DNA of 64,000 bases from Chryseosolibacter sp964532595 (GCA_964532595.1 CAZHIQ010000017.1:1-64000), one strand, 5' to 3'. Shown: positions 20,809 through 29,544, numbered from the stretch's first letter. The notes: generated by a model from the letters alone, not told the origin. Numbers and translations are program-made.

Positions 20809-21231
20809 ATGAGATTGGTCCTTTTATCGCTAATCGCTGGGATGCTCTACGCAGGGGTAGCAGAGGCACAGACTGTCGTCACGGTTACTATTGAAGGAGT
20901 TCGCGCGGACGAGGGAACGATCCGAGTCGCCCTCTTTGACAACAGGAAGGATTTTCTAAAGAAGGCGGCATACACAGCGGCTCGTGACGTAACAAGCGAA
21001 ACAGTGTTGGTGAGTTTTCCGGCGGTTACTCCGGGTAAGTATGGCATCAGTGCTTTTCACGATCGCGACGGAAATGGTGAACTCAGCACCAACGGACTTG
21101 GTATCCCTACAGAAGGTTTTGGGTTCGGGAATGACGCGATGGGAATCTTTGGCCCCCCGTCGTTTGATCGCGCGTCAGTAGAGGTACAGGGCGATACGAT
21201 GGTTGTCCGTTTACGCCTGCGTCACTTCTGA
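20809..21231 (+). CDS. DUF2141 secreted protein
   Basis: A 140-residue protein with an N-terminal signal peptide (about 1-20, ending AEA-Q). The mature part shows the DUF2141 pattern: GTIRVALFDNRKDFL, then GKYGISAFHDRDGNGELSTN and GIPTEGFGFGNDA. The acidic DRDGNGE stretch looks like a calcium-binding loop. It is probably periplasmic or surface-located; the function is unknown. Its 3' end overlaps the convergent cytochrome gene by 10 bases. Confidence 0.85.
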   Translation: MRLVLLSLIAGMLYAGVAEAQTVVTVTIEGVRADEGTIRVALFDNRKDFLKKAAYTAARDVTSETVLVSFPAVTPGKYGISAFHDRDGNGELSTNGLGIPTEGFGFGNDAMGIFGPPSFDRASVEVQGDTMVVRLRLRHF

Positions 21232-21671
21232 CGGCTCACCGAGTCGCAGCGCTGAAGAATTCGTGAGGCGTCCTTTACGTCAATGATTCCCCGTTGATGA
21301 TCCCAGGTGTTATAAATGTAGGTGGCAATTTCAGCAACCTCGAGGTCGGTGAGTCGGGGAAGGGGTGGCATAGCCTGGTTGAAGCTGATTCCGTTGACGA
21401 GTATCTCGCCGGATATTCCGTTGCGTATTAAACAAATAACTTCATCGAAGTTCTCTTCCATGAAGTCGGACGTGTTCAATGGGGGGTATACGCGCCCAAG
21501 ACCGCTCCCATCTTGTTGATGACAGTTGGTGCAATGCTGGCGGTAAAGAATTTCGCCCTGTACGTAGTATTGCCGGAATTTGGGCGACTGCCGTTGACAA
21601 GATGCATTGACAATGGTAAGCAATGCCATTCCGATAAGAGCGTAAAGAATATGTGATCGCTTAATCAACAA
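21222..21671 (-). CDS. c-type cytochrome (class I, single haem)
   Basis: A 149-residue protein with one haem-binding motif CTNCH (47-51) and a likely axial Met101 in NQAMPPLPRL. The N-terminus has a hydrophobic segment ending NASC (Cys25), which suggests a lipoprotein anchored in a membrane facing the periplasm. The fold pattern (YPPLN, then DLEVAEIATYIYN) is that of small electron-transfer cytochromes. It lies next to a SCO gene on the same strand, so both may belong to a respiratory or cytochrome-oxidase function. Confidence 0.88.
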   Translation of the reverse strand: MLIKRSHILYALIGMALLTIVNASCQRQSPKFRQYYVQGEILYRQHCTNCHQQDGSGLGRVYPPLNTSDFMEENFDEVICLIRNGISGEILVNGISFNQAMPPLPRLTDLEVAEIATYIYNTWDHQRGIIDVKDASRILQRCDSVSRQK

Positions 21672-21739
21672 TACAGTCGTGTTAGAAATTTATCGCAAAA
21701 CCAGGTTCGCCAAGTGTAACGCCATGCCGGCCTTCCCTT

Positions 21740-22372
21740 TCAATCTTCACGCTTCAAAACCTGGATATCCCTGATCAATTGATTGACCTCTTCTTCCCTT
21801 GTGCCATCATACTTTCCGCGGATGCGCCCCTTCTTGTCGATCAGCAGGAAAGCCCCGCTGTGAATAAAGCCATCGGGTTCATTCTTGTCTTCCATAGCCG
21901 TAGCGAAGTAGCTGGTCTGAGCCAGATAGTAGATCGAATCTTTCTGTCCGGTGAGAAAGAGCCACTTCTCGGTTTCTGCCCCGAGACGTTCGGCATAGTC
22001 GTGCAAAAGAGCAACCGTATCGTGCTCGGGGTCTATCGTGTGTGATACGATCATCACTTCGGGATCGTTCTTTATCTCTTCATACACCCGATGCATCTGG
22101 CTTTTCATTATAGGGCAAATCGTGCGGCAAGTTGTAAAGAAGAAGTCGGCGACATATATCTTGCCTCGCAAGTCATCACGGGTGATTACAATGCTGTCCT
22201 GATTAACAAGCTTGAAGTCGGCGATGGTATGGTAAACGGTGTCCGTTCCCTCTATCTGTTTTTCTCCGAAGATGGGCAGTCGCCGGGGCTTTTCCTCGAT
22301 GCACGAAGTAAAGAATACGGTGCACGACAGGATCAGTAGCAGTGCAGATTGTTTCGAAACCAGCTTAATCAT
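21740..22372 (-). CDS. SCO1/SenC family copper/thiol protein
   Basis: A 210-residue thioredoxin-fold protein. The copper motif CRTIC has Cys82 and Cys86, and the third ligand is His171 (FIHSGAFLL). The N-terminus is a lipoprotein signal with Cys24 (FFTSC). SCO proteins deliver copper to the CuA site of cytochrome c oxidase or reduce its thiols. It is followed by the cytochrome c gene and preceded, with only 1 base between them, by the HemJ-like gene. Confidence 0.92.
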   Translation of the reverse strand: MIKLVSKQSALLLILSCTVFFTSCIEEKPRRLPIFGEKQIEGTDTVYHTIADFKLVNQDSIVITRDDLRGKIYVADFFFTTCRTICPIMKSQMHRVYEEIKNDPEVMIVSHTIDPEHDTVALLHDYAERLGAETEKWLFLTGQKDSIYYLAQTSYFATAMEDKNEPDGFIHSGAFLLIDKKGRIRGKYDGTREEEVNQLIRDIQVLKRED

Positions 22373-22373
22373 T

Positions 22374-22907
22374 CTATTTATTTCTTAATCGTTTATAAAG
22401 TGCCATTCCTGCGATTATCAAGGCGGTCACGCCAAGCAGACCAAGCAATCCCCATATCATACTCAACGAGTTCTTAAGAACGATCAGAAAGACGATGCTT
22501 ATCAGGAAGAGAGTGGCCACTTCGTTCCAAAACCTCAGTTGCTGCGACGTGTAGCGTATTACTCCCTTCTTCAATTGGTTTAACAAAATCTGGAGAGAAA
22601 AGTGATAGAGGTAGAGGAAAAAGACGAGCGTCAGCTTGATGTGCATGAATCCCTGGTGTAGCCACTCGGGTTGATTGACGAGCATTGCCGTCCCCATTCC
22701 GAGGGTGATAATCGCCGATGGCCAGGTGATCCCGTACCATAGCCGTGACGCCATCATGTTAAGTTGCCTGAGGAGAGCCGATTTCTCAGGTTCAGGTTTT
22801 CCGTGAGATTCAACGATGTACACAAAAAGGCGCGGCATGTAAAAAAGGCCTGCGAACCACGTGACAATGAAGATGATGTGGACGGCTTTCAGGTACAGAT
22901 GCGTCAT
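22374..22907 (-). CDS. HemJ-like membrane protein (UPF0093; possible protoporphyrinogen IX oxidase)
   Basis: A 177-residue protein with four or five membrane spans. It begins YLKAVHIIFIVTWFAGLFYM, which matches the HemJ family's N-terminal helix with its invariant His. HemJ oxidises protoporphyrinogen IX in haem synthesis in organisms without HemG/HemY. The C-terminal span carries a short tail ALYKRLRNK. Its place beside SCO and cytochrome c genes fits a haem or oxidase role. A CopD-type transporter is the alternative. Confidence 0.72.
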   Translation of the reverse strand: MTHLYLKAVHIIFIVTWFAGLFYMPRLFVYIVESHGKPEPEKSALLRQLNMMASRLWYGITWPSAIITLGMGTAMLVNQPEWLHQGFMHIKLTLVFFLYLYHFSLQILLNQLKKGVIRYTSQQLRFWNEVATLFLISIVFLIVLKNSLSMIWGLLGLLGVTALIIAGMALYKRLRNK

Positions 22908-22946
22908 GGTGCAAATCTGGCTATAGAAGGGCGGGGGAGCAAATTT

Positions 22947-23750
22947 TTAGAGGGGAATAACGGTTGCTCCGAGCTTGATCTCGCCTTCCGCCAGTCCGAT
23001 GAGGTTCTGTCCGAAGAAAACGCCATTATCCCGGCGGCGGTATGAAGCGAGCGTACGTAGTGGTTCCGTTCCCTTTCTCGCCGTATCCTGGTCGATAGTG
23101 GTCATCACGCAACGGTCGCACGGCTTTACGACAGCGAAAGAAACACCACCAATGGACACGGTTTTCCAGTCATCTTCTGCAAATGGTGCGGCGCCCGATA
23201 CGACAAAATTGGGCCGAAATCGGTTCATGGGTACCGGTTCAACCAAGCGGCTGTTTAGATCGTCCAGCGAAGCCTGGCCAATGAGCAAAAAAGGATACGC
23301 ATCGGCGAGGCTGACGTTTGCATCGGGACGGGCGTACCGTGGATCTATCGGTCGGGCGTTAGGCTCGGGAAAGGCGACCAGGCGGCAAGACATTCCCAGC
23401 TTCGCACTGAACCAGGCACTCACTGGGGAACTCACTTCCACGATCGATACGACGTCGTTCCAGATCGATGCGGGCATGGAGTCGCCTTCTCTGCTGTCGA
23501 CAGGAAAGTCGATAAAGTCCTGGTGGGGTGTGTAACAAATTCGCAGTGTTCCGTCGTGAATTTCAGGCACAAAGAAAGCGAGTTGGGGATAGGCGCGTTG
23601 CGTCATTGCCTGGCTGTTGGCGTCGATGAGCATCCAACGACGGTCAAACTCGAGACCTTTTTGCTTGACGCGGGCGTGTGTTACTGAAATTCCGCGAAGC
23701 GATTTTATCGGGTAAACGTTGATCTCGGAGAGCGTCAGTGTGCCGATCAT
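22947..23750 (-). CDS. MOSC domain protein (YcbX/mARC-like)
   Basis: A 267-residue protein with an N-terminal MOSC barrel (INVYPIKSLRGISV, RRWMLIDANSQAMTQR) and a C-terminal MOSC domain (MNRFRPNFVVSGAAPFAEDD, then VKPCDRCVMTTIDQDT with the conserved Cys). MOSC proteins such as YcbX and mARC bind molybdenum cofactor and reduce N-hydroxylated compounds. No fused ferredoxin domain is present, so a separate electron donor would be needed. The ATG at 23750 is preferred to an upstream start, which would add 37 residues unlike the family. Confidence 0.82.
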   Translation of the reverse strand: MIGTLTLSEINVYPIKSLRGISVTHARVKQKGLEFDRRWMLIDANSQAMTQRAYPQLAFFVPEIHDGTLRICYTPHQDFIDFPVDSREGDSMPASIWNDVVSIVEVSSPVSAWFSAKLGMSCRLVAFPEPNARPIDPRYARPDANVSLADAYPFLLIGQASLDDLNSRLVEPVPMNRFRPNFVVSGAAPFAEDDWKTVSIGGVSFAVVKPCDRCVMTTIDQDTARKGTEPLRTLASYRRRDNGVFFGQNLIGLAEGEIKLGATVIPL

Positions 23751-23820
23751 GGGGTGAAGGTAAAACGCGGCGGTCGATCGAACAAGGGGTTTATGCGGCT
23801 TTCCTTTCGCTAGCATACAA

Positions 23821-23859
23821 GAAGCCCGACATCCGTCTGCGAGACTTCCGTCGGGCTTC
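23821..23859 (-). terminator. Possible terminator between glgP-like and MOSC genes
   Basis: GAAGCCCGAC (23821-23830) pairs with GTCGGGCTTC (23850-23859) around a 19-base loop. On the minus strand it lies just after the phosphorylase stop. The following T-run is weak, so efficiency is uncertain. Confidence 0.5.
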
Positions 23860-23895
23860 ATTGCTTAGGAATTTCCTGGAAACTGGCTATTTCAG

Positions 23896-25596
23896 TCAGG
23901 CAGCGTATTGGTCATCCTGATTGTCGTTTGCCTTTCGCTGTTCCGTGTGGTGGTAAAGCTTTTCATAGTACTCGTCAGCCATGCGGTTGGCGTCGAAGTA
24001 CGGCACTATTTCCTCCATAGCGGTCTTGGTGATCTGCAGCCACTTGTCGGGGTGTTCGTAGTACAAGGGGATGACCTCCTGTTCCAATACGTCGAATAGA
24101 TTTTGAGCTTCGAGTTTATCCTTCTCCTCTACGGGGAGGTGGTCGGGAGCTGTAGGAATGATAAAGCTATTCTCTCCATGGCGGGCAAATTCGGGGATCC
24201 ATCCATCGGGAATTGACAGATTGATGGAGGCGTTCATAGCAGCCGTCATTCCAGACGTACCAGAAGCTTCGTGATACAGTCGCGGATTATTCAGCCAGAC
24301 GTCGGAGCCTTTCTTGAGATAGGCCGACAACCACAATTCGTACCCCGTCAGCACTGTTACATTGGGAAGGTCGCGGGTTTTCCAGAAGATTTCGTTAAAC
24401 AGATTAATTGCTCCGAAGTCTTCCGGATATGGCTTTCCTGCCCAGATTATCTGAATAGGATATTTCTCATTTCGGGCCATTTCGATGAATCGATTGAAGT
24501 CGGATAAGAGGAGGTTTGCGCGCTTGTAGCCTGCGAAACGCCGGGCCCAAACGATAGTGAGTACATTTTCATCGAAAAGTTTTCCGGTCTGATCGGCGAC
24601 GATGCGGAAGAGGTCGCGTTTCATCTCTTTCTTGCGCGCTGTAAGAGCTTCGTCATCGTGCGTCTGTAAGGCTTTGTCGAGTGCCGGATCAGCCCAGTAA
24701 GTTTTGTTCTGAGCATTCGTAATGGACGATATTTCGCAGATGTCTTTATATCCGCTCCACATCCTCCGCGCGACTTCACCGTGGAGTTGAGAAACTCCGT
24801 TAGCCGCCTTCGACATCCGCAGAGCTGTTAAGGTGTAATTGAGGATTCCGTTTTCCGGCTGCACGTATTCCTCAACCTGACGCATAGTCAGTCCGTGGAA
24901 GAAGCTCATGTTGTTAAGCAGCGGGAGGCTGTGCTCTTCGTTGCCTGCTTTTTCGGGCGTGTGCGTCGTGAAGACAACTCGCCTTCGCACCTCGTCCATG
25001 TCTTTATACTTGTCGAGGAGGTAGAAACAGAGAGGCAGGGCATGTCCTTCGTTCATGTGATAAATCTCCGTATTGCGTTGCAATACATCGAGCAGCTTGG
25101 CACCTCCTGTGCCGAGCAAAATTGACTGGGCGATCCGTGTTGTTTCGTTGGGGTCATACAAACGGTGGCTAATAGTTTGCGCCAGGTAATCATTTTCCGG
25201 TATATCGGTGGTGAGCAGGAAAAGCGGTGCAGTATTGAATACTTCCGGCCTCAGAAGAAATGCTTTCACCCATACACGCGCACCGTGTATGGTGATCGGG
25301 AATGTGATGCCCGTGTCGGTAAGGAAGTGGTAGTACTTGTCTCGGAAGGCTACCTGGAGCGTCTGGTCTTGATTCCGTTCCTGGTCGTAGTAGCCTTTTT
25401 TCCAGAGAATGCCGATACCGATCAGATTCTGTTTCAGTTCGTACGCTGCCCGCAGGTGAGATCCTGCCAGGAAACCGAGACCACCGCTGTAGGTCTTAAG
25501 CGGTTGATCGACGGCAAACTCCATTGAGAAATAGGCGACGGGCTTTTCGTATTTAGCTTCGAAACCGTACGGGAATAGGTCAGATATATTGAACAT
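23896..25596 (-). CDS. Alpha-glucan phosphorylase family protein (short GT35 type)
   Basis: A 566-residue protein of the short alpha-glucan phosphorylase family, which releases glucose-1-phosphate from storage glucans. It begins with the family's PVAYFSMEFAVDQPLKTYSGG, and keeps NEGHALPL, FTTHTPEKAGNEEH and VWARRFAGYKRANLLL. In the cofactor segment EASGTSGMTAAMNAS the position of the PLP-binding Lys of classical phosphorylases is Thr451. Activity is therefore uncertain. I take ATG 25596 as start; a GTG at 25629 would add 11 residues. The minus-strand neighbours are unrelated to glucan metabolism. Confidence 0.83.
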   Translation of the reverse strand: MFNISDLFPYGFEAKYEKPVAYFSMEFAVDQPLKTYSGGLGFLAGSHLRAAYELKQNLIGIGILWKKGYYDQERNQDQTLQVAFRDKYYHFLTDTGITFPITIHGARVWVKAFLLRPEVFNTAPLFLLTTDIPENDYLAQTISHRLYDPNETTRIAQSILLGTGGAKLLDVLQRNTEIYHMNEGHALPLCFYLLDKYKDMDEVRRRVVFTTHTPEKAGNEEHSLPLLNNMSFFHGLTMRQVEEYVQPENGILNYTLTALRMSKAANGVSQLHGEVARRMWSGYKDICEISSITNAQNKTYWADPALDKALQTHDDEALTARKKEMKRDLFRIVADQTGKLFDENVLTIVWARRFAGYKRANLLLSDFNRFIEMARNEKYPIQIIWAGKPYPEDFGAINLFNEIFWKTRDLPNVTVLTGYELWLSAYLKKGSDVWLNNPRLYHEASGTSGMTAAMNASINLSIPDGWIPEFARHGENSFIIPTAPDHLPVEEKDKLEAQNLFDVLEQEVIPLYYEHPDKWLQITKTAMEEIVPYFDANRMADEYYEKLYHHTEQRKANDNQDDQYAA

Positions 25597-25704
25597 GAAT
25601 GACAAATCTTGGTTTACTGTTGAACACACAAACTAACAAAGACGTGCCAGAGCGCAGGGGGCGAAAACAGCCTAAAACATACGGGAGACCGATGCAATCG
25701 ATTA

Positions 25705-26679
25705 CTAGAGGATATCCATGAGATCTTCAATAGTCGATACCTGTCTTTCATTCCCGCTGTAATGGAGTTTCCATTTGGGAAGATTGGCTTCCAGGGTGAC
25801 TGTAACGGAGATATCCGCATTTTCTGTTGAGACCGAGTATCCTTGCCGTTCCAGTGCGTTTTTTGTCCACCACCATGCGGGTCCGTCTCCCAACAGTTGG
25901 ACGCGTATGTTGCGATAGGCAGGGTGTTGCACTTTTCCCGTTTTCAGGTCGAAACCTTTCATTTGAAAAATTTCGTCAAACGACCCGTTAAGGACGAGGT
26001 CTTCGGGCCAGCCGCTGTAGATGCCACGGCCGGGATGTGCCAGCCAAATTTTGTCGGCGGTTTGGAGGGCGAGGTCAAGATCGTGCGTTGTAAGCAACAC
26101 AGCCTTGCCGCTGTCGTGGGCCAGCGTTCTGAGCAAGTTCATGATCTCCAGCCGGTTATTGAGATCGAGATGGGTTGTCGGTTCGTCGAGAAGTATGATA
26201 GGAGTGTCCTGGGCCAGGGCGCGTGCGATAAGGACCATCTGCAATTGGCCGTCGCTTAATGTGTAAATTCTCTTGTGCAGGAGGCCCCTGAGATGGACTC
26301 GGTCAATGGCATCGTGAATACGCTCCTGGTCGTGGTTGGTTAGCCGCAGGTTCCAACCAAGATATGGGTACCGGCCAAAAGTGATTACTTCAGCGACCGT
26401 CAATTGGGGGGCTGCGATGCGTTCGGTAAGTACCACGGCGATGTGTCGGGCGCGTTCCAGATTTCCCTGCAGTACCACCTCTCCTGCCAGTGGCTGTTGC
26501 AGTCCGGCAAGCGTCCTTAGGATCGAGGATTTACCGGCCCCGTTCGGCCCCATAAAACAGATCATCTCGCCGGCTGTCAACGACAGGTTCAGGCCTTCGA
26601 ACAACACGGTTGCGGTAGACCGGTGGCGATACCCTACGGAAAGTTGATGACATTGGAGCAGAAGGGATTTTCCTTTCAT
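25705..26679 (-). CDS. ABC transporter ATP-binding protein, FecE-like, with C-terminal extension
   Basis: A 324-residue ATPase of the iron-siderophore/B12 importer type. It has Walker A GPNGAGKSS (44-52), signature LSDGQ, and Walker B with switch region (LLDEPTTHLDLNNRL). The usual FecE domain ends near residue 245. About 80 further residues (from near GKVQHPAYRNIRVQLLG to the end) form an extra domain that I do not recognise. The ATG overlaps the permease stop in ATGA, so translation is coupled. A longer TTG start at 26712 is less likely. Confidence 0.85.
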   Translation of the reverse strand: MKGKSLLLQCHQLSVGYRHRSTATVLFEGLNLSLTAGEMICFMGPNGAGKSSILRTLAGLQQPLAGEVVLQGNLERARHIAVVLTERIAAPQLTVAEVITFGRYPYLGWNLRLTNHDQERIHDAIDRVHLRGLLHKRIYTLSDGQLQMVLIARALAQDTPIILLDEPTTHLDLNNRLEIMNLLRTLAHDSGKAVLLTTHDLDLALQTADKIWLAHPGRGIYSGWPEDLVLNGSFDEIFQMKGFDLKTGKVQHPAYRNIRVQLLGDGPAWWWTKNALERQGYSVSTENADISVTVTLEANLPKWKLHYSGNERQVSTIEDLMDIL

Positions 26680-27695
26680 ATCCGGATGCTCTTGTTTTGA
26701 AGAATGATCCAAATGACAACCGGAGCTCCGATCAATGCGGTAAGCGCATTAATCGGGAGGATGTAGGTGCTGCCCGGCAATTGCGCAACGATGTCGCAGA
26801 AGAGCATCAATGCTGCGCCGCCGAGAGCTACGGCCGGAATGAGTGCCTTGTGGTTGTGAGTTCGGATAAGCAGGCGGGTGAGGTGGGGAACTGCCAGGCC
26901 GACGAAAGCGATTGGTCCGCAAAAAGCAGTGACGGCTCCGGTGAGTACGGAAGCCGACAGAATAGCGATCAATCTTGTCCGTCGCGTATTGATGCCGAGA
27001 CTTAGCGCGTATCGCTCACCGAGTAGCCAGGCGTTGAGTGGCTTGATGGCCGAGAAAGCCAGGGCGCTGCCCACGACCAGGGCCAGGGCAAGGATAAGGA
27101 GTTCGTTCCAGTTGAGCCCCCCGAGGCTCCCCATCGTCCATATGACAAACACCTGGAGGTGTTCGGCTTTGCTGATGTATTGCAGCACACTGACTACCGA
27201 TGCCGCGAGGGCGCCGACCATGAGACCGACAATAAGGAGGGACGCCGGATCGGGCAGTCGGCGGGCCACCAGGATCATAATGAGGAACACGGTTAGGGAG
27301 CCGGCCGTAGCGGCGACCGATACCACGAGGGGGGGGAGGTGCTCAGCGATGCCAAGAGTAGCAGCCGGAGCCATAAAAAGAATGGCTACGGCCAGACTTG
27401 CTCCGGCTGAGAGTCCGAGCACATCCGGACCGGCCAGTGGATTGCGGAAGAGGGTTTGCATCTGCAGGCCTGCCAGGGCGAGGGCGCTACCTGCCAGGAC
27501 ACAGGTCAGAGCTTTGGTGAGTCGGAAGTTGAGGACGATTTCCGTCCAAGCCGGATTGTCATGACTGCCGGTGACGAGAATACGCAGAATTTCAGCCGGT
27601 GGGATGCTTACACTGCCCGTCGCCAGGTTGGCGATGAAGAGCAGAAGCATCAGAAAAAGGAGAAGGACCCATGGCGATGTTACGTTTTCCCGCAT
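26676..27695 (-). CDS. FecCD-family ABC transporter permease
   Basis: A 339-residue permease with about nine or ten membrane spans. It has the FecCD signatures LAGLQMQTLFRNPLAGPDVL and FCGPIAFVGLAVPHLTRLL. This family imports iron siderophores, haem or cobalamin. It forms a coupled pair with the downstream ATPase. No periplasmic binding protein or TonB receptor gene is beside it, so the substrate cannot be read from context. Confidence 0.9.
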   Translation of the reverse strand: MRENVTSPWVLLLFLMLLLFIANLATGSVSIPPAEILRILVTGSHDNPAWTEIVLNFRLTKALTCVLAGSALALAGLQMQTLFRNPLAGPDVLGLSAGASLAVAILFMAPAATLGIAEHLPPLVVSVAATAGSLTVFLIMILVARRLPDPASLLIVGLMVGALAASVVSVLQYISKAEHLQVFVIWTMGSLGGLNWNELLILALALVVGSALAFSAIKPLNAWLLGERYALSLGINTRRTRLIAILSASVLTGAVTAFCGPIAFVGLAVPHLTRLLIRTHNHKALIPAVALGGAALMLFCDIVAQLPGSTYILPINALTALIGAPVVIWIILQNKSIRI

Positions 27696-27884
27696 CCCGT
27701 TGATTTACAGCCGGACAATGATACAGTAAAATAAGTTACTCGCAGTGAAACAGGTCGGGCTTATTCGGCGTTGGGATATCGATTTTTTTTTGCCCCAAGG
27801 GTTACCCCGGAGCCCCGGGAAGGCTCAAAAAGGCGCTTTACAGTCTGTAAACGCATGAATCCCAGAAATATTTTGAAACGCGCA

Positions 27885-27915
27885 TTTGCTAACTAACCAT
27901 TAGTTCCTATCTTTG
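27885..27915 (+). promoter_or_regulatory. Promoter of the rplC (S10) operon
   Basis: TTTG (27885-27888), a 19-base spacer and TATCTTTG (27908-27915), followed by CAGTCCTTTT. It gives the S10 cluster its own promoter, as needed after its separation from rpsJ. The rest of the 280-base spacer (27696-27975) holds no gene. Confidence 0.82.
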
Positions 27916-27975
27916 CAGTCCTTTTTGCGCTACGAAGGCGCAGAATCCTGAAAAACAAGCATAAATAGGTAAGAC

Positions 27976-28608
27976 ATGCCTGGCATTATAGGAAGAAAAG
28001 TGGGTATGACGAGCGTATACGGTCCCGAAGGGCAGAATATCGCCTGCACGGTGATTGAAGCGGGTCCGTGTGTTGTCACCCAGATCAAGAACGTCGATAC
28101 GGACGGGTACCGCGCTGTACAGCTAGCGTACGGAGAAAAGAAAGAAAAGAATACCACGCGCGCCCTGCTTGGTCATTTCAAGAAAGCGAACACGACGCCG
28201 AAGGCGAAGTTGGTCGAATTCCGGGATTTCCGTGCTGAGTTTGATAGTGTTGTCGAGCTGGGCAGGGAGATTCGCATTCAGGATGTCTTTCAGGAAGGGG
28301 ATTATCTGGACGCAGTAGCTCAGTCGAAGGGTAAGGGTTTCCAGGGTGTGGTTAAGCGTCACAATTTTTCCGGGGTAGGTGATCAGACTCACGGTCAGCA
28401 CAATCGCCTCCGTGCACCGGGTTCATTGGGTAACGCGTCATTCGCGTCGCGGGTTATCAAGGGCAAGCGTATGGCGGGCCGTATGGGTAACGACCGTGTT
28501 AAAGTAACTAACCTCCAGGTAGTTAAAATTTTCCCTGAGCAAAACATCATCGTTGTTTCCGGCTCCGTTCCGGGTCCGAAGAACTCAACTGTAATTCTTG
28601 AGAAGTAA
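27976..28608 (+). CDS. rplC: 50S ribosomal protein L3
   Basis: Early-assembly protein whose loop reaches the peptidyl-transferase centre. The protein has 210 residues, with the signature HNFSGVGDQTHGQHNRLRAP around the site (Gln) that is methylated in E. coli. It is the first gene of the S10 cluster here, because rpsJ is elsewhere. Its stop overlaps the rplD start by one base (TAATG). Confidence 0.97.
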   Translation: MPGIIGRKVGMTSVYGPEGQNIACTVIEAGPCVVTQIKNVDTDGYRAVQLAYGEKKEKNTTRALLGHFKKANTTPKAKLVEFRDFRAEFDSVVELGREIRIQDVFQEGDYLDAVAQSKGKGFQGVVKRHNFSGVGDQTHGQHNRLRAPGSLGNASFASRVIKGKRMAGRMGNDRVKVTNLQVVKIFPEQNIIVVSGSVPGPKNSTVILEK

Positions 28609-29243
28609 TGGAAGTAGCAGTTCTAAAATATACTGGCGAGCAGACGAACCGGAAGGTTAACCTTTCCGATGAGGTGTTTGGCATTGAGCCCAACGACCAC
28701 GCCATTTACCTGGATGTAAAGAGCATCCTGGCCAATCAGCGTCAGGGAACGCACAAGTCGAAGCAGCGCAATGAGGTTTCAGGTTCTTCCAAGAAGCTGA
28801 AGCGTCAGAAGGGCACAGGTGGTGCTCGTGCGGGTAACATCAAGAACCCTCAGTATCGCGGCGGGGGTCGGGTCTTTGGTCCTGTTCCGCGCGATTATTC
28901 GTTCAAGCTCAACAAGAAAGTAAAGGATCTGGCGCGTAAGTCGGCGCTGTCATACAAAGCGAAGGACAATTCGATTGCTGTCCTGGAGGACTTTACTTTT
29001 GAGGCCGCAAAGACCAAGCAGTACGTCAGCCTTCTGAATGCTCTGTCTCTTGGGACCAAGAAGACTTTGCTTATTCTTCCTGAGGTAAGCAAGAACATTG
29101 TACTCTCCGGTCGTAACGTGCCGAACACACGCGTCACTACTGTTGATCAGATCAATACTTATGATCTGATGAATGCAGAGAGTGTGATTGTGGTAGAGAG
29201 TGCTATCAGCAAGATTGAAAACATTTTAAATAAGCAGTCATGA
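28608..29243 (+). CDS. rplD: 50S ribosomal protein L4
   Basis: Lines the peptide exit tunnel near the macrolide site. The protein has 211 residues, with the tunnel-loop region KKLKRQKGTGGARAGNIKNP intact. In E. coli L4 represses the S10 operon; whether the short leader here is a target cannot be told by eye. The stop overlaps the rplW start in ATGA. Confidence 0.97.
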   Translation: MEVAVLKYTGEQTNRKVNLSDEVFGIEPNDHAIYLDVKSILANQRQGTHKSKQRNEVSGSSKKLKRQKGTGGARAGNIKNPQYRGGGRVFGPVPRDYSFKLNKKVKDLARKSALSYKAKDNSIAVLEDFTFEAAKTKQYVSLLNALSLGTKKTLLILPEVSKNIVLSGRNVPNTRVTTVDQINTYDLMNAESVIVVESAISKIENILNKQS

Positions 29244-29527
29244 GCGTCCTGAAGAAGCCACTGGTAACCGAGAAGGTTTCTGCCCTCAACGAGAAAGGCA
29301 AGTATGGATTTATCGTTGACGGTCGCGCCAACAAGATTGAAATCAAGAATGCTGTTGAAAAACAGTACGGCGTGAACGTTGAGAGCGTCAATACCATGAA
29401 CGTCATGGGCAAGCTCAAGACACGCTACACCCAGGCGGGTGTTCTCTCCGGGCGCAGACCGAGCTACAAGAAAGCCATTGTGACCCTGGCTGAAGGTGAG
29501 GTCATCGATTTTTATAGCAACGTATAA
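29240..29527 (+). CDS. rplW: 50S ribosomal protein L23
   Basis: Sits at the tunnel exit and docks trigger factor and SRP. The 95-residue protein begins MSVLKKPLVTEKVSALNEKG and has the core KYGFIVDGRANKIEIKNAVE. It is coupled to rplD through a 4-base overlap; rplB follows after 17 bases. Confidence 0.96.
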   Translation: MSVLKKPLVTEKVSALNEKGKYGFIVDGRANKIEIKNAVEKQYGVNVESVNTMNVMGKLKTRYTQAGVLSGRRPSYKKAIVTLAEGEVIDFYSNV

Positions 29528-29544
29528 TAGATAATTTCTGAACA

